From Balanoglossus misakiensis (taxonomy: Eukaryota > Hemichordata): a stretch of 64,000 nt of DNA. Made by a program: the position numbers and the translations under genes. A model generated the notes under the pieces. That model did not search any database. It saw only the letters and a list, made by a program, of their open reading frames with translations, and was not told the origin of the DNA. Each line of letters begins with the position of its first letter. Within the stretch, counting starts at the first letter, position 1. Below are positions 1 to 11,226 of the stretch, one piece after another. The DNA lies in the NCBI GenBank assembly GCA_040954595.2, contig CM082582.2:992001-1056000 (forward strand). Direction: 5' to 3'.

Positions 1-694
1 TTTGTCCCTATGTAACTATCAAAATTATAACAACATCATTCAGAACATACAAGGACACTCAAACCCGTCTAAAACAAACCCTGTCTAATCGGGAAACCTC
101 TCTTCAACCAACAGCTTTTCCTAGTACCTTTTACATAGAAACATGTTAATCTGTTGGTGTTCTGTTTAAAAGATTTGACTGTGTAATAAATATGGGTGTC
201 ACACATACACCATTAAGACAGTTCTGAAGCATCTCAGAATTGATACTGTCTTAAAAAAAACATGTGTGGACGGTGTAAGTGGTCCTGAAACGTCTCAGAT
301 TTTAGACGGCTCTGCCAGCCAGACCTGAGCCGGTGTAAGGATTAACACCTCTCCGCAACCCATTGTCTATGGGGCCGAGCCTCAGCGCCCATACATAAAC
401 TTTGTGTGTGTGGACACAACATGACTCAAAGGATTAATGCTCTGTGGTTAGCACTGGCAAATAGTGTCTCAAATTTTACCCTGTGTGAACCTGGTAAAAG
501 AGGCATTGTGCCCTAGTGGCTAGGGTTGTGGGTTCGTTACCTAGACCTGGACATTTGGGTAGTATTTGCCTGTTGGATGATATATGAGACACAGACATTT
601 GGGTAGTATTTGCCTGTTGGATGATAGATGAAATAAAATTAAAAATATATATATAGACAAATAAACTGTGTTCTCCTTTCTTTTACATCATTTG
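1..694. other. Intron or upstream sequence of the membrane-protein gene
   Basis: No exon was recognised. It contains a possible tRNA-like SINE remnant near 495-545 (A-box-like CTAGTGGCTAGG, weak B-box GGTTCGTTACC) and a 44-bp direct duplication just after it. Confidence 0.4.
551..635. repeat. 44-bp tandem duplication
   Basis: The block beginning ACATTTGGGTAGTATTTGCC occurs at 551 and again at 595, almost identical. It directly follows the SINE-like segment and may be its 3' tail. Confidence 0.7.
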
Positions 695-889
695 ATTGTG
701 AAAAGCCAGCACCACCAGTTAAAGGTATTTCCATCTGTAATGAGTTTGAGTCGGGTGTGTTCTGTCAGGTGGATTGTTTACCAGGATACAAGTTTGCAAG
801 CCTGCCAGCACCTTACTATCTCTGCCATAGTGAAGGATCTTTTAATCCTGAGAATCCAGACGAGGAATTCACCTTCCCTGGATGTTCAG
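695..889 (+). CDS. Sushi/CCP exon
   Basis: The frame reads DCEKPAPP...VFCQVDCLPGY...YYLCHSEG...FTFPGCS, the four-cysteine pattern of a complement control module with the usual PGY and final P-x-C. The donor is TCAG|GTGAGA. The 5' edge is uncertain. Homology and the phase-1 pattern of later exons put the start at 695 (G|AT TGT), but the genomic dinucleotide just before it is TG, not AG. The next real AG gives a start at 706 and loses the first cysteine. Confidence 0.8.
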
Positions 890-3800
890 GTGAGAAAAAA
901 ATGATTTGGTATCAGTAAAGAAATATAATCAGGTTGCACATGCACATTCAGAAAATTCTCCAAAGAGAGAGAGTTGTGAGAGGGGGTATTCCAGCATTGA
1001 GACAATTTTCTTTTAGTTATAAATGAAAAGAGAAATATGAGTAATGCAAATTCTTGCTTTACAGTATGTCAAGGTTGTGATTACAGGTAGATAATTTGTT
1101 AACATCATATCTGCTTACCCCAATATAAAGCTCCAGTACATTTGAGCTATTTTCTTAATATTTTGTTCTGGGTAAGCAGCTGTAACTTTCCTGATTGGCT
1201 AAGCGGTTTCGCAGTCTAAGTCAATACATCGTTCGCTAGATTGAAAATTGCATCTTTAACAAAATTTGTTTGTTTGTATTGTTCTACTGCAGCTCCTGGG
1301 AAGACTCAACGTGGAGTGAATTGTGGCGTGTCATACAATTCACAGGCTGGTACATGTAACAATGGTGTCATCCAGCAATTGAGGATCAGTTTTATGAACA
1401 CTATCAACTATCTGAATGATTTGTTTGGTATTTGTGGCGGTGAATGCAACTTTGATGACCTTGAAATAACCTGCGGCGCCTCAAACCGAAGAAAGAGACA
1501 GGCTGATACTCAGCTTGTGGTTCAGTTCAGTTTCACAACCAATGCGTGAGTAGTAATTGTTATTTTTCGAGTATTTCATTCCCCTTCTGTTCTATTGAAA
1601 TGACTTTGGTGACATGTCTAGGGTACTGATCCCAGGCTGTGTGAGGACCAGCTCTGTATTCCCTATACAGCTGGTGTTTGCATTATTGCAAAATATTCCA
1701 TTCATGCAAGTGAAAACATATTATTTTGTGTCTTAACACTCAAACATTTTCAGTTTTTGGCAACCCCATCATTTCTGCCCACCTTCCTTCATGTTGCGGC
1801 ATCCTGTATTCTAAAGATTCATGCATTCGAAATATACTGCAAAACGTGTTATTTTCGCGAGCAGTAAATTTCTGCAAAACATGTGCTGGTCAAAAAAACG
1901 TTAAAATAAAAAGTTGTGTAAAATGTTTTTGGAGATAATGATGCAGTTAGTGAAATACGAGAACTCGAAAATTCGTCCTCACGTAACAGTCGCCTCTTTT
2001 AATATCGCGAAAATTTCCTGTCGTGAAAACAATTCAGTTTACAGTACACACTTCTGGTTGGTATTGTAATGTGGCATATGTAAGAATTTTTTGCCTGTTG
2101 TTTTATCCATTAGCTCTGCTGATGCTGCAGTTGTAGTTATTGAAGATGCAGTCAAGAATGGTCCTTTTGATACAGCTGAATATTCGGTCGACGCTGAGAC
2201 ATTACAAGTTGAAAGTACAATATTCTGTTCCAATGGTAGTGTTCTTGTTGGAGAAGAATGTGGTGAGTGCCTATACTCCTCAGTTGTTATGTACTTTAAC
2301 CCTTTCACTCCCAGTTTCCTCTATAGAGGTCAAACCTTACCATAGAAAACAATTGGTTTGGACTGAACCATGGTGGTGAAAGGATTAAAACTGTGTCCAA
2401 AATTAATATTATAAAAAGGTGTAGATGTTAATATGTTTATATCGCCTGATATGACCTGTTAGGTGGGCCGTATTGCTGCGAGTGTGGTTGTGAGTCGCAG
2501 TGTACAAATTAAAGACAAGTGTGAGTGGTAAATACAACCCAACCAAGAGGTGATATAAGGAAATAATTGATTTGATATGCTCATACCAAGGAGGGACAAA
2601 GTCTCTTTCTCGCTGCCCTTTTTCCATTAATTATGTTTGATAGAAGACACAGTTAATGTTATTCTACATGTGGATATATAGTGAATCAACATTCAACCAC
2701 ACACAACTGCAATCCCACTTGTAGACACAAGAGTGAAAAACTGGCCAAAATGAATGCTGTGTGTTACAATTGTAGTTGTGTTTTAAACCATTAATGCATA
2801 ATGATCAGTACATGAACAATGTATACATCTGCCTTCAACATTTTGTATTTCCACAGTATTGTGTCCTGAAGGGTCGTACCATGACACTGAGCTGAGTCAG
2901 TGCCATCCTTGTGCAATTGGATATTATCAACCCCTTGAAGGACAAACAGCATGCAATGCCTGTCCAAATAATGGAGTCACCAGGGGAAAGAGATCATTAT
3001 CCATCTTGCAGTGTTTTGGTATGTATAACAGAAGGCAATATCTCCTCCTCGTCCACAGCCATAGCCTAGTATCTAGCCGTATTCCAAAACTAGCGTCTAG
3101 CCTCACTCATGCCACTGGCCCGATAAAACCCCATACCCCTTGCCGGGAATTGTGACGGATATATCAAATTATTGTGGTGTGATCCAATATGGAAAGAATG
3201 ACAATTGGAATGTTCATCTCTTTGGTTGAAAAAATAATTTTTCAACAATGATGTCTATTGCAGAGAGGTGCGATGTTGGTCACTACTTTGACAACGGGAC
3301 TTCTCAGTGCCAAAGCTGCCCCATTGGATTCTGGCAATCAGAAGAAGGAAAGTTTGTGTGTAATACTTGCCCAAAGGGAATGCTTACATTAGTTGAAGGA
3401 GCTACTGATGAGTCACAATGTCAGGGTAGGTACTTGTGTTATTTGCTATTCTTGACTATCAATCACATGATCTGGCCATTTTACGTACCCATGGCGTTAT
3501 CATTTGTAAGTGACAGGCAAGCAATATTTCGGCATCCAGTAAACTTTTTTCCGAGTAGGTTTTTACTTTAGAACCGCCAGATATGTAACATATTCAACAG
3601 TTTAACAAATTCACGTGAGTGAAAAGCAGATAATCGTGAATATCAAAAAATTAATCTTCTCAATTACAGAGGTATGTAAATCAGTGGGAGTCCAACTTAG
3701 TGTCAATGGGTCTTGTGAGTCGTGTCCCATGGGAACCTATCGATCAAATGCTGAACTTCAGCCATCTTGTATGCCGTGCCCATTTGGCTTCACCACAAGA

Positions 3801-6231
3801 ACAGTCGGTTCAACCTTAAGTGAAGATTGTAATGTTTGTAAGTATTATGTATACAACTTTTCATGTTGTATCTCAACTGTACTGAACTGAAGGTTGTATT
3901 ATTGTGCCTCAGTTGTTCAAAATAATGATAGTCCTCCAATTTTATTCTATGCTCTTTTTCCATTCCATCAACAGCTTACTGCAATGTTGGTTGGTACTTG
4001 AATCAGGAGTCCTATAGATGTGAGAAATGCCCTGTTGGAACATATAACTTTGAATTCAACCAGGATGCTTGTCAACCATGCCCAACTGGCTACACTACAG
4101 GCAGAGAGGGTGCCCTATATGAAACAGAATGTGATGGTAGGAATAAATTTTTCATAATCATAGAACTGATAACATGCATGAAGTGCTTGTGGAGATCAAC
4201 CTTAACTGTTCAATCTGACACAAACACTTCATTATAAGAAATTTTCCTCTTTATTTAGAGTATCATTTGATATGTTGTGTGATCCAATATTTTTATATAA
4301 TTTAATAATGCTCCTCTTTTAACACCTTTTCTGAAAATTTCACGGAAATAACAATATTGTAATACTGTTTTCTCAGAATTCTACATGTTAGGCTATGGAA
4401 TGTGATAACCATGCACTGCATCTGGGTAGTCATCTAACTTAAAGGTATACAGTCACCTCCAATTTACAAACGCCCATATATGGCTGAAATGGAGTATATG
4501 AGAGTTCTAAAGAACATATGGTGGCGCTCTTTTTTGCATGTGCCACCCACTGAAAATCTGTGATTGGCTAGATCTCCTTTTGCCATGGTAACTATAGCTA
4601 ATTTTCCATAGGTGACCGTATACCTTTAACTGGTGATATGTATGAAGATCCCATAGTTTTATTTGGTGGTCAGTTAAAGACATTGCAAGAATTTTTGTTT
4701 TCTAGATGCACATGAATGTCGTCTTGGTCTGGATGACTGTCACCCAAATGCCACTTGCAGGAATCTTGTACCAGGATATGAATGCACTTGCAAAACTGGT
4801 TTCACTGGTGATGGAATAACTTGTACAGGTATGTAACTATCTACAACTGAAATGTCAACAGAAATATGTACAGCTAAAACGTAGAAACTACTGTTGATTT
4901 AGTATCTCTCTTGCTGCCCTTTTCCCATTAATTATGTTTGATACAAGACACTGTTTATGTTATTCACCCGGTACATGTGGATATATAGTGAATCAACGTT
5001 CGACAGCACACAACTTCCATTCCGTTTGTAAGAAATGAATCTGCAAGTGGGTTTAGTTCTTGTGTAATACAAATGGTTCGTCAGGTAGAATAATGTGATG
5101 TGATTTTATTCTTGTGTCTAGATAAATGTGAAGGGTTCTGCTCAAACAATGCTGTTTGCATCAAGGACAGTGATGGCATTCCTGTTTGTGAATGTACTGA
5201 TGAATATCAAGGTGAAACTTGCCGCCAGAGAATACCAATGCAAGTTAAAGGTGTGTATACATTTCTTTGTCTTTTAATAACTCAAGGTTGAAAAACAATA
5301 TTCACTAAAGTTTACACATTTGTTTGATCTACATGATTACAGTTTACGTTGTCTTGAAAATATTTGTGAAAATGGTGAAACTGCAACATCTGCAGTATAA
5401 CTAGATTTTTGGTCAACTAACCATTTTACAATAGTTAAGCATCATAATGAATGGTTGTCTTGCTTTTATCGTAGCATATCGCCCCCGTGACAAATAGAAA
5501 TATTTAAACTCTTACAGATTCCTCCGTTGACACAGCTGTCATCATTGGTGGTGTTGCGGGAGGTTTAGCGGCTGTGTTAGTGCTTGGTGTAATAATGTTA
5601 CTCATGTACCAACGGTAAGTTATTTAGTACTACCAGAGTAGAATCGAGACAGCTGTAGAAATGTTGCCCATCAGAAAACTGGGAATTTACCTGTATCTTT
5701 CCATACATGCATGAGGCAACGTGAAAAATAATCACATCTGTATCGTGGAAGCAAATTTATTCAAAGAGTTCATGCATAGACCTATTCGCGTATAGGGTAA
5801 CTGCAGTGCATCATGGTATAATTTGCGTTCAACATGCATGGCGGCTAACAAGGCAAAGTCACGCGACCAGACCGCAAAGTGTCCAACAACCACCTGCGTT
5901 ATTCTACAGTAGTAACAACATCACAACAAATCCCACATTGATGATGTTCAACTATTTGACATTCAGGTGTGCTCTTGGAGGAAAGAAACATCCAGGCTGG
6001 GAAGAACAAGAGGCAACTATGGATATCCATTGGTTTGATGATACAGATGATGTTGATAGCAAGGCAGGGAAAAGTGTGGAAGATGAGGAAGCCTTCAGAG
6101 AAATCTATCACTACAATCCCATGTATAGTGGTGACAGTGGTAGTGCCAGTGGAAGTGAGGAATGGAGACCAAGGCCTCTTAAGAGTAGAAATGAACTATT
6201 TCATGAGAGTCACGGAGACAGATACTTCTAA
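695..6231 (+). CDS. Type I membrane protein, Sushi - GCC2/GCC3 x4 - EGF x2 - TM - tail (3' part of gene)
   Basis: Eleven exons are visible: 695-889, 1293-1545, 2114-2262, 2857-3018, 3264-3425, 3670-3837, 3975-4136, 4706-4828, 5122-5250, 5518-5614 and 5967-6231 (stop TAA 6229-6231). All internal introns are GT...AG, and every junction keeps the frame (mostly phase 1, as in shuffled extracellular modules). In order the protein has a complement-control (Sushi) module, a cysteine-containing linker with a furin-like RRKR, four ephrin-receptor-like cysteine repeats (GCC2_GCC3), two EGF modules, one membrane helix and an acidic tail of about 88 residues. The architecture recalls SVEP1 and SCUBE relatives, but those are secreted and this one is anchored, so no symbol is given. 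The 5' exons lie before the window. The likely role is a cell-surface adhesion or recognition receptor; the ligand is unknown. Confidence 0.88.
1293..2262 (+). CDS. Two exons for the linker region with furin-like site
   Basis: Exon 1293-1545 (acceptor ctactgcag, donor GC|GTGAGT, phase 2) encodes a segment with five cysteines (NCGVS, GTCNN, GICGGEC, ITCGAS) followed by the basic motif NRRKRQ, a good proprotein-convertase site. Exon 2114-2262 continues in phase with an acidic, hydrophobic stretch ending GEECV. No named domain was recognised. Similar linkers lie between Sushi and GCC2/GCC3 blocks in SVEP1-like proteins. Cleavage after RRKR would leave a two-chain receptor. Confidence 0.8.
2603..2725 (+). 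repeat. Interspersed intronic repeat, copy 1
   Basis: About 120 bp (CTGCCC...CCATTAATTATGTTTGATA...GTGGATATATAGTGAATCAAC) is repeated in direct orientation at about 4903-5031 in another intron of the same gene. Divergence is moderate. The family is not identified. Confidence 0.65.
2857..4136 (+). CDS. Four GCC2/GCC3 (ephrin-receptor-like) repeat exons
   Basis: Exons 2857-3018, 3264-3425, 3670-3837 and 3975-4136 are 162, 162, 168 and 162 bp, all symmetrical phase 1. Each encodes one repeat of the form CxxGxY...CxxCPxGxYQ...C.PCPxG.TT...A....C. Equal size and phase point to serial exon duplication. The repeats would form a disulphide-rich rod next to the EGF modules. Confidence 0.87.
4443..4625. 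mobile_element. 183-bp MITE with TTAA target-site duplication
   Basis: Left end AGGTATACAGTCACCT and right end (reverse complement) AGGTATACGGTCACCT form 16-bp terminal inverted repeats with one mismatch. They are flanked on both sides by TTAA (4439-4442 and 4626-4629). TTAA duplications are typical of the piggyBac and Kolobok superfamilies; which one is not settled. There is no coding capacity. It sits in the intron before the first EGF exon. Confidence 0.8.
4706..5250 (+). CDS. Two EGF-like module exons
   Basis: Exon 4706-4828 encodes a six-cysteine EGF module (DAHECRLGLDDCHPNATC...YECTCKTGFTGDGITC). The N-A-T glycosylation site and the GFTGDG turn are typical. Exon 5122-5250 encodes a second module (DKCEGFCSNNAVC...CECTDEYQGETC) and a short juxtamembrane stretch. 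Both are phase 1-1. Confidence 0.88.
4903..5031 (+). repeat. Interspersed intronic repeat, copy 2
   Basis: Direct copy of the segment at 2603-2725. It carries a few extra bases (CACCCGGT) before the TACATGTGGATATATAG core. Confidence 0.65.
5518..5614 (+). CDS. Transmembrane exon
   Basis: The exon encodes DSSVDTA, then about 23 hydrophobic residues (VIIGGVAGGLAAVLVLGVIM), then LLMYQR. It is a clear single-pass helix with small-residue GxxxG-like spacing that could support dimerisation. The acceptor is cttacag and the donor CG|GTAAGT, phase 2, which the next exon completes. Confidence 0.88.
5967..6231 (+). CDS. Cytoplasmic tail exon and stop codon
   Basis: The exon encodes 88 residues, acidic and serine-rich, ending GDRYF then TAA. 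An NPMY motif (NPxY type) sits mid-tail just after EIYHY and before a Ser/Gly run. NPxY motifs recruit PTB-domain adaptors and drive clathrin uptake, so an endocytic or signalling tail is inferred. The acceptor is ttgacattcag. Confidence 0.85.
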
Positions 6232-7862
6232 TGTGCCATCTCTGTGTGTACATGTATGGTATAATTCAAATGATAACTAGAATGGTTTTCATTTTGTGAG
6301 TTGACACAGTACTGTGATAAGCTTGGTATAATCCCATAAATGATAACAATAATAGTTATGCTTTGTCAGACGACAGTACTGTGATAAGCGCACATTAAAT
6401 TGGTTGGAGTGAAACAGATCTTTATTATTACACTCTTAGCAACATCTGAATGAAATGATCATAAATAATCATCTTTAAAGTATGTTGGTTATAAGGCTAT
6501 ATATTTTACATATTTTAAAGAATTTTCCTTAAAAATTTGTTATGACTTATTATAAGGTATTGTGTAATGAAAAAGATATGATAATACGAGAATTCCTAAA
6601 CAACAACATATTTTTGTTGAATTTGGAGGACAAATTTAACAGTGTACCAATTCAGCTCTCCCTTTGCATGCTGACTTGCTTCTGTATTCATACAAGGCAG
6701 CATTTATCCTTAACTTGATCAGATAGAAGGTCTTTTCATCCAAATGCATAGATTATGAATTATTTCTCTCAATATATTCAGTGACTACCTCCCGATGATA
6801 TATATCCTCCTGAATTAGTGCTTCAAATTTTGATATTTTTCTTGATATTTTTCTTTAATTTGACTTCAACCGTCACCATTCTCCAAGACTGTAAAAGAAG
6901 GGAGATGATGATTAACTATTATCAATTTTTTTGCCCCTTGTACTGTCTTTACAACTGGCCGTATAAATCTGATATTTGTTTGGCATGCGAATTTTGGAAT
7001 ATGGATGTGTATGACTACAATTATAAGATCCTCAAAATAAAAGATCCTATCATTTCATTTGGTTAATAACCAGTTCATAGGTGAATGGAAATATAGTTAC
7101 TCACTTTGAGACCTGACATGTATATATAATAATTCAAAGTATTTATTCGCATATTTTTATATTATTCATGGTGTTATAGATCAATGGAAATTTTTCAAAT
7201 TAAATTCATGTATATAAAATGTAGCAATGTAATGTCATATGTGAAACCCTTAATCTTGATATTGTAATTCATTGTAGAATATGATTATATTGTGTTATTC
7301 ACTCAACTTGTGCATGTATGTTTAAGATTCATGCAAAATTACTTTTTTATACAAACTGTTCCTTTTTGTGTTGTTCGGAGGTGACAACTCATCAACAATG
7401 AAATAAGTTTGGGAAATTTTTGAACAAAGTCATGAAGTGGAAGTACTATAAATAAGTTTAATATCTGTTTGAGTTGTCCTGCCAGAAGTCAACATTTTTA
7501 GCTTATACAAATACTGGTGCAACTACAGAACAGTTGAAGAATTTCATCATTATATTTATGTTTTAATTACAAGTATATCAATTGTACCTTTTCCTTATAT
7601 TAAAAGCATATTTTTATTATAATATTTAACTGAGTTCTTTGTCTACTTTTTTAAACTGACAATTTGTCAGTCATTACCATAACCCTGGAGTGTATTTCAC
7701 TGTGTCCAGAGATTCTTCTGTAGTTGTTATAATAAGACATCAAACCAGGTCCAATAATCAATATTACTCAAGCTAAGCTAATTACCAGGTCCAGGTTCAA
7801 AAAAGAAATAAGAGAAAAACTTACAATTTCAACAGGATCATCTTGAACCACTGCTAAGTGGT
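6232..7862 (+). other. 3' UTR of the membrane-protein gene, then AT-rich intergenic DNA
   Basis: AT-rich sequence with no coding signal follows the stop codon. An AATAAA poly(A) signal lies at 7036-7041, giving a UTR of about 0.8 kb if it is used. Further AT-rich DNA with no recognisable gene runs on to the palindromic element at 7863. Confidence 0.5.
7036..7041 (+). terminator. Poly(A) signal AATAAA
   Basis: First canonical hexamer after the stop codon of the membrane-protein gene, about 805 bp downstream. Use of this site is inferred. Confidence 0.4.
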
Positions 7863-8322
7863 AGTACTCGCACAGGGGGGCTGCAAACATGAAAGTTATA
7901 AAAGGCGGAGTTCCTGCATTTTCCCCCAATAAACATTAATTGATGAACAGTCTTTGTGCTTGTTTATTTTTCTGTGTTACCTCCACCTGTCTTAGCAGTT
8001 GCTAATCCAGAATACAAACTATTGCATTTCCCATTAAGCACCTGCTAACGACTTAATCTGTGTGCCCCATCCACGGATTTAGTGGATTAAGTAAACATCG
8101 GTCAGTTCTCACTTGGTAAGAGAATACCCAGTACTCGCTGACCGATGTTTACTTTATTAACTTAATCCATGGATGGGGCACACAGATTAAGTCGTTAGCA
8201 ATGGGAAATGGATAGCTTTTATTCTGGATTAGCAAATGATAAGACAGGTTGGGAAAACGCAGAATGGAACGTACTTCGCCATTTATAACTTTCATGTTTG
8301 CAGCCCCTGTGGTACTAGGTGT
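7863..8322. mobile_element. 460-bp palindromic (foldback/MITE-like) element
   Basis: The left half is the imperfect reverse complement of the right half. GCTGCAAACATGAAAGTTAT near 7880 pairs with the same block near 8290, and GTGCCCCATCC near 8068 pairs with GGATGGGGCAC near 8172. The loop is about 25 bp around 8107-8132. No ORF. A clean target duplication was not found, so the exact ends are approximate. Confidence 0.75.
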
Positions 8323-8943
8323 CGGAAATGGGTAAGCACACCCTTCCAGCATGCTACACCCGTTATGACTGACCCAAAGAGACATATTTAAGTTGAATTT
8401 GACTTAACTAACAAATTACTGTTGCAAGTCAAATCCATATTTTGACTTTATCTCTGACTGAGCGCAGCGTTGTCTGAGAGACACTCCACGTCTTCCTCTT
8501 CACAAGCAGCCCACTTCAAGTTTCAGCAACATCCATAATAGTCCTAAAGTTGAGGTGCCAGTTAAAATTAGGTTTTTGGACCAAACTGGAATAGCTGCCG
8601 AAGTTTGGTATTTCAAATGATTGTCAGGTCACCTGTTTATTATATGACTGTGAGGTTTCTAACAAAAGGGAGATGACATACAATCACAAGTGTAAATCCA
8701 ATATTGAACATTACTTAAAGGGACAAATTGTTCAAATCCTCTTTTGAGCTTATTTGGTCAATTTTGTTTGATATGAAATGTGCCTATTATGCTGTTTGAC
8801 TTCTTTAAACATGCTTAAATACTGGCCAATAAATAACTCCACTATGTTTGAAATTAAACCAGATAGTACAATAATACATTCCAAATGTCATCTGTGATAA
8901 CATCATACTTTGGACTTTTTTACTTTATATATTACATAACATG
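8323..8943. other. No gene recognised
   Basis: Unique-looking AT-rich DNA. No splice-compatible ORF, RNA gene or repeat structure was identified. Confidence 0.4.
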
Positions 8944-9125
8944 TTACGGAGGGGGGAGAGAGGTGAGAAAAGGAATGTGAGAAAGGAGAAGAAAAGCAAG
9001 AGGGCGGAAATGAGAATGTCAGGATGGAAAGGGAATGAGGGGAGGACTTTGACAGAAGGGGAGGGGAGAGACCGAATAAGTGAAGGTGAGAGAGGAAGTG
9101 GTTAGACAGGAAGAAAGGGAAATTA
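8944..9125 (+). repeat. Polypurine (G/A-rich) tract
   Basis: About 180 bp in which the + strand is overwhelmingly purine (GGAGGGGGGAGAG, GGAGAAGAAAAG, GGGGAGGGGAGAG). Such homopurine-homopyrimidine tracts can adopt triplex structures. The ORF on the opposite strand is only low-complexity Ser/Pro/Phe. Confidence 0.75.
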
Positions 9126-9131
9126 AAGCTC

Positions 9132-9192
9132 AATCACCACCACCACCACCACCACCACAATCATCATCATCACCATCATTGCCATCATCATT
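9132..9192 (+). repeat. CAC/ATC trinucleotide microsatellite
   Basis: Run of CAC units followed by ATC/ACC units, directly after the purine tract. Confidence 0.85.
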
Positions 9193-10919
9193 CTGGAGGC
9201 ATCGTGGCCTGTATTGGCCCATGGGCATCATGGGCCAAAAAAACTGATTCAGTGTAAATGTGCATAAACCACACTTTTGTACGAACTCCTGTAACCGGTG
9301 ACGCAAGTCGTGAGTGGATTTGTGGGCGTGTCGCGACCTTTTCTGTGAACGTGATGCAGAGTGATATATTGATGACCCCCAGCCACCCCCACACCCTTTG
9401 GTAACACACTTCTTAAACTTTCTTTACATAGAATGGACTTCTCAAACCTTCCTTACCAAAGTTCTGATTAAAGATATCTATCTTCTAGGGTACTACCAAC
9501 AGCGTTTCACGTGACTGTAGACAAGCATCAAGTACCTGTACACAGACAAGGGCGTGCGCGCGTCCACAATAATTTAAAACGAATGTTTCCACCGCCGTGT
9601 GTTTTATGCACATAAACACTGAATCAGCTTTAATATTGTCCCATGATGCCCCGTGAGTTGTCAGGGTACCAAACTGACAATGCTGGAGAAAAAATGAAGT
9701 GTTGACATGCATGTTGTTGAGGGGTTTCACAATGCATGTTACGGACGCTGGTTTCTCTTAGCAATAGAGTAGAGGCGTAAGGATGGGTTGATCTTGTGAT
9801 TAAGAATTTTGGCAAAGAAACAGAAATTGTGTCATTTAGTTTTGTATTAAACCCTATTCGCGTATTTTGTGTTAAAGCACGAAATACTGCAATAATGAGA
9901 TACGGTAGTATTTAACACATATAATATATGATATAATATAGCTTTATCAATACCAGTGAATTTTGTGACGTCATTGCTGTACATTTTTTTATCTTTTATT
10001 TAAAACGCACAATGTTACATCAACAAATCAAAAGAAGAAACGAACTGAAAACTCACATCATAGCTTCAAAATTTATTACACTTTCTGGATGGTTGCATGA
10101 TTCCTAAGGTTTGTATACCTTCAACCTCAATGTCAAGCGGGAGGATTGGTGTTGGGAATGTAACGGGGAATTAAACTCTATCGATGGGGATAACTCGCTT
10201 GGCTAATACTGAGAGGTACCTATATGGAATCGTGCTGACGTCCAGATACATCGACACGAACACTGGGTATTTATGGTAGCAACTGAGAATATAAGAATTT
10301 AATGAAATAAACCTACTCGACCACTTGAAGGACACAAATAGTCCGCCATCCAAAAGACCGTTCCAGCATTTTATTTTTACCCGCCAAAAGACGCGGAGAT
10401 ATATTTTTAGATGAATGATCCATGCATACTCTGATTGCATAGTACTTGTCTTCCTTGTGTTCCTTAAAACAATGAATGTATTGTATTTTCTTTTCTTTTC
10501 ATCAGGAATGCGATAACTTTCTTAACACTTCAAAAGTTTCTTTACTCTTCAATCACTTCTGTCTCAACTTTTAAGTTTAACTTTTACTTCCAAATCTCAG
10601 GTCACAAACTCTATAGACTGCTAAACAATTTTCTTCCTAGTGTTGTATGCGCCACTTGTGAATTTTTGCGAGTGAGATTCACGGGCGTTTGAGCACAATT
10701 TATACAAAATATGTTTATCGCCATTAGAAAAACGTTCGCGTAGAATCAATGACGTCATGGTAAATTTTAGGTGCATGCTCCAATAGGGATGATAGGGAGA
10801 CTACTTGTTGTAGAGCACCTGAAAATGTACGTATTTCGTCACTTCCTTTTCGCGAAATTTAATTCTTAACGGCATCTTAGTTTTAAGATTTGTGATTCCT
10901 TTTTTCTTCAGTTGTACAT
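9193..10919. other. No gene recognised
   Basis: 1.7 kb read on both strands. Only short ORFs without splice context or family resemblance were seen. CRE-like TGACGTCA blocks at about 9966 and 10750 are isolated. Confidence 0.35.
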
Positions 10920-11226
10920 TTGCATCACGGGATACTTCTTTGTAGACTATCGAACCTTGGCATCTCAGACACAGTACTAACATGGTTTACATCTTACCTT
11001 CAATATAGATATCAAACTGTAATCATCGAAAACACTGCAAGTTCACAGTCACCTCTCGTATATGGGGTGCCACTGCCCCTCTGTTGTTTACCATTTATAT
11101 AGCCCCACTTTATAGTAAACCGATTCGTCCCCACATCCTACAATTTCATCAGTACGCGGATGATAACCAGCGATACCTCGCCTTTTCCCATCAAGATTCA
11201 ACCTCTGACGTTCCTGTCTTCTAAGG
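10920..11226 (+). pseudogene. CR1/L2-like LINE reverse-transcriptase fragment (broken)
   Basis: The frame reads LSNLGISDTVLTWFTSYL...GVP, the region just before the RT catalytic box of CR1/L2/Jockey-type LINEs. At the usual GVPQGS(V)LGPLLF motif some codons are missing and the frame shifts. The next frame resumes with LLFTIYIAPLYS...FHQYADDNQRYLAFS. The YADD catalytic box is at 11153-11164, and the frame stops (TAA) near 11226. It is short, 5'-truncated and frameshifted, so dead. Confidence 0.8.

Noticed and set aside
495-545. tRNA gene
   Set aside because: A- and B-box-like strings only; no cloverleaf stems could be formed. At best a SINE remnant.
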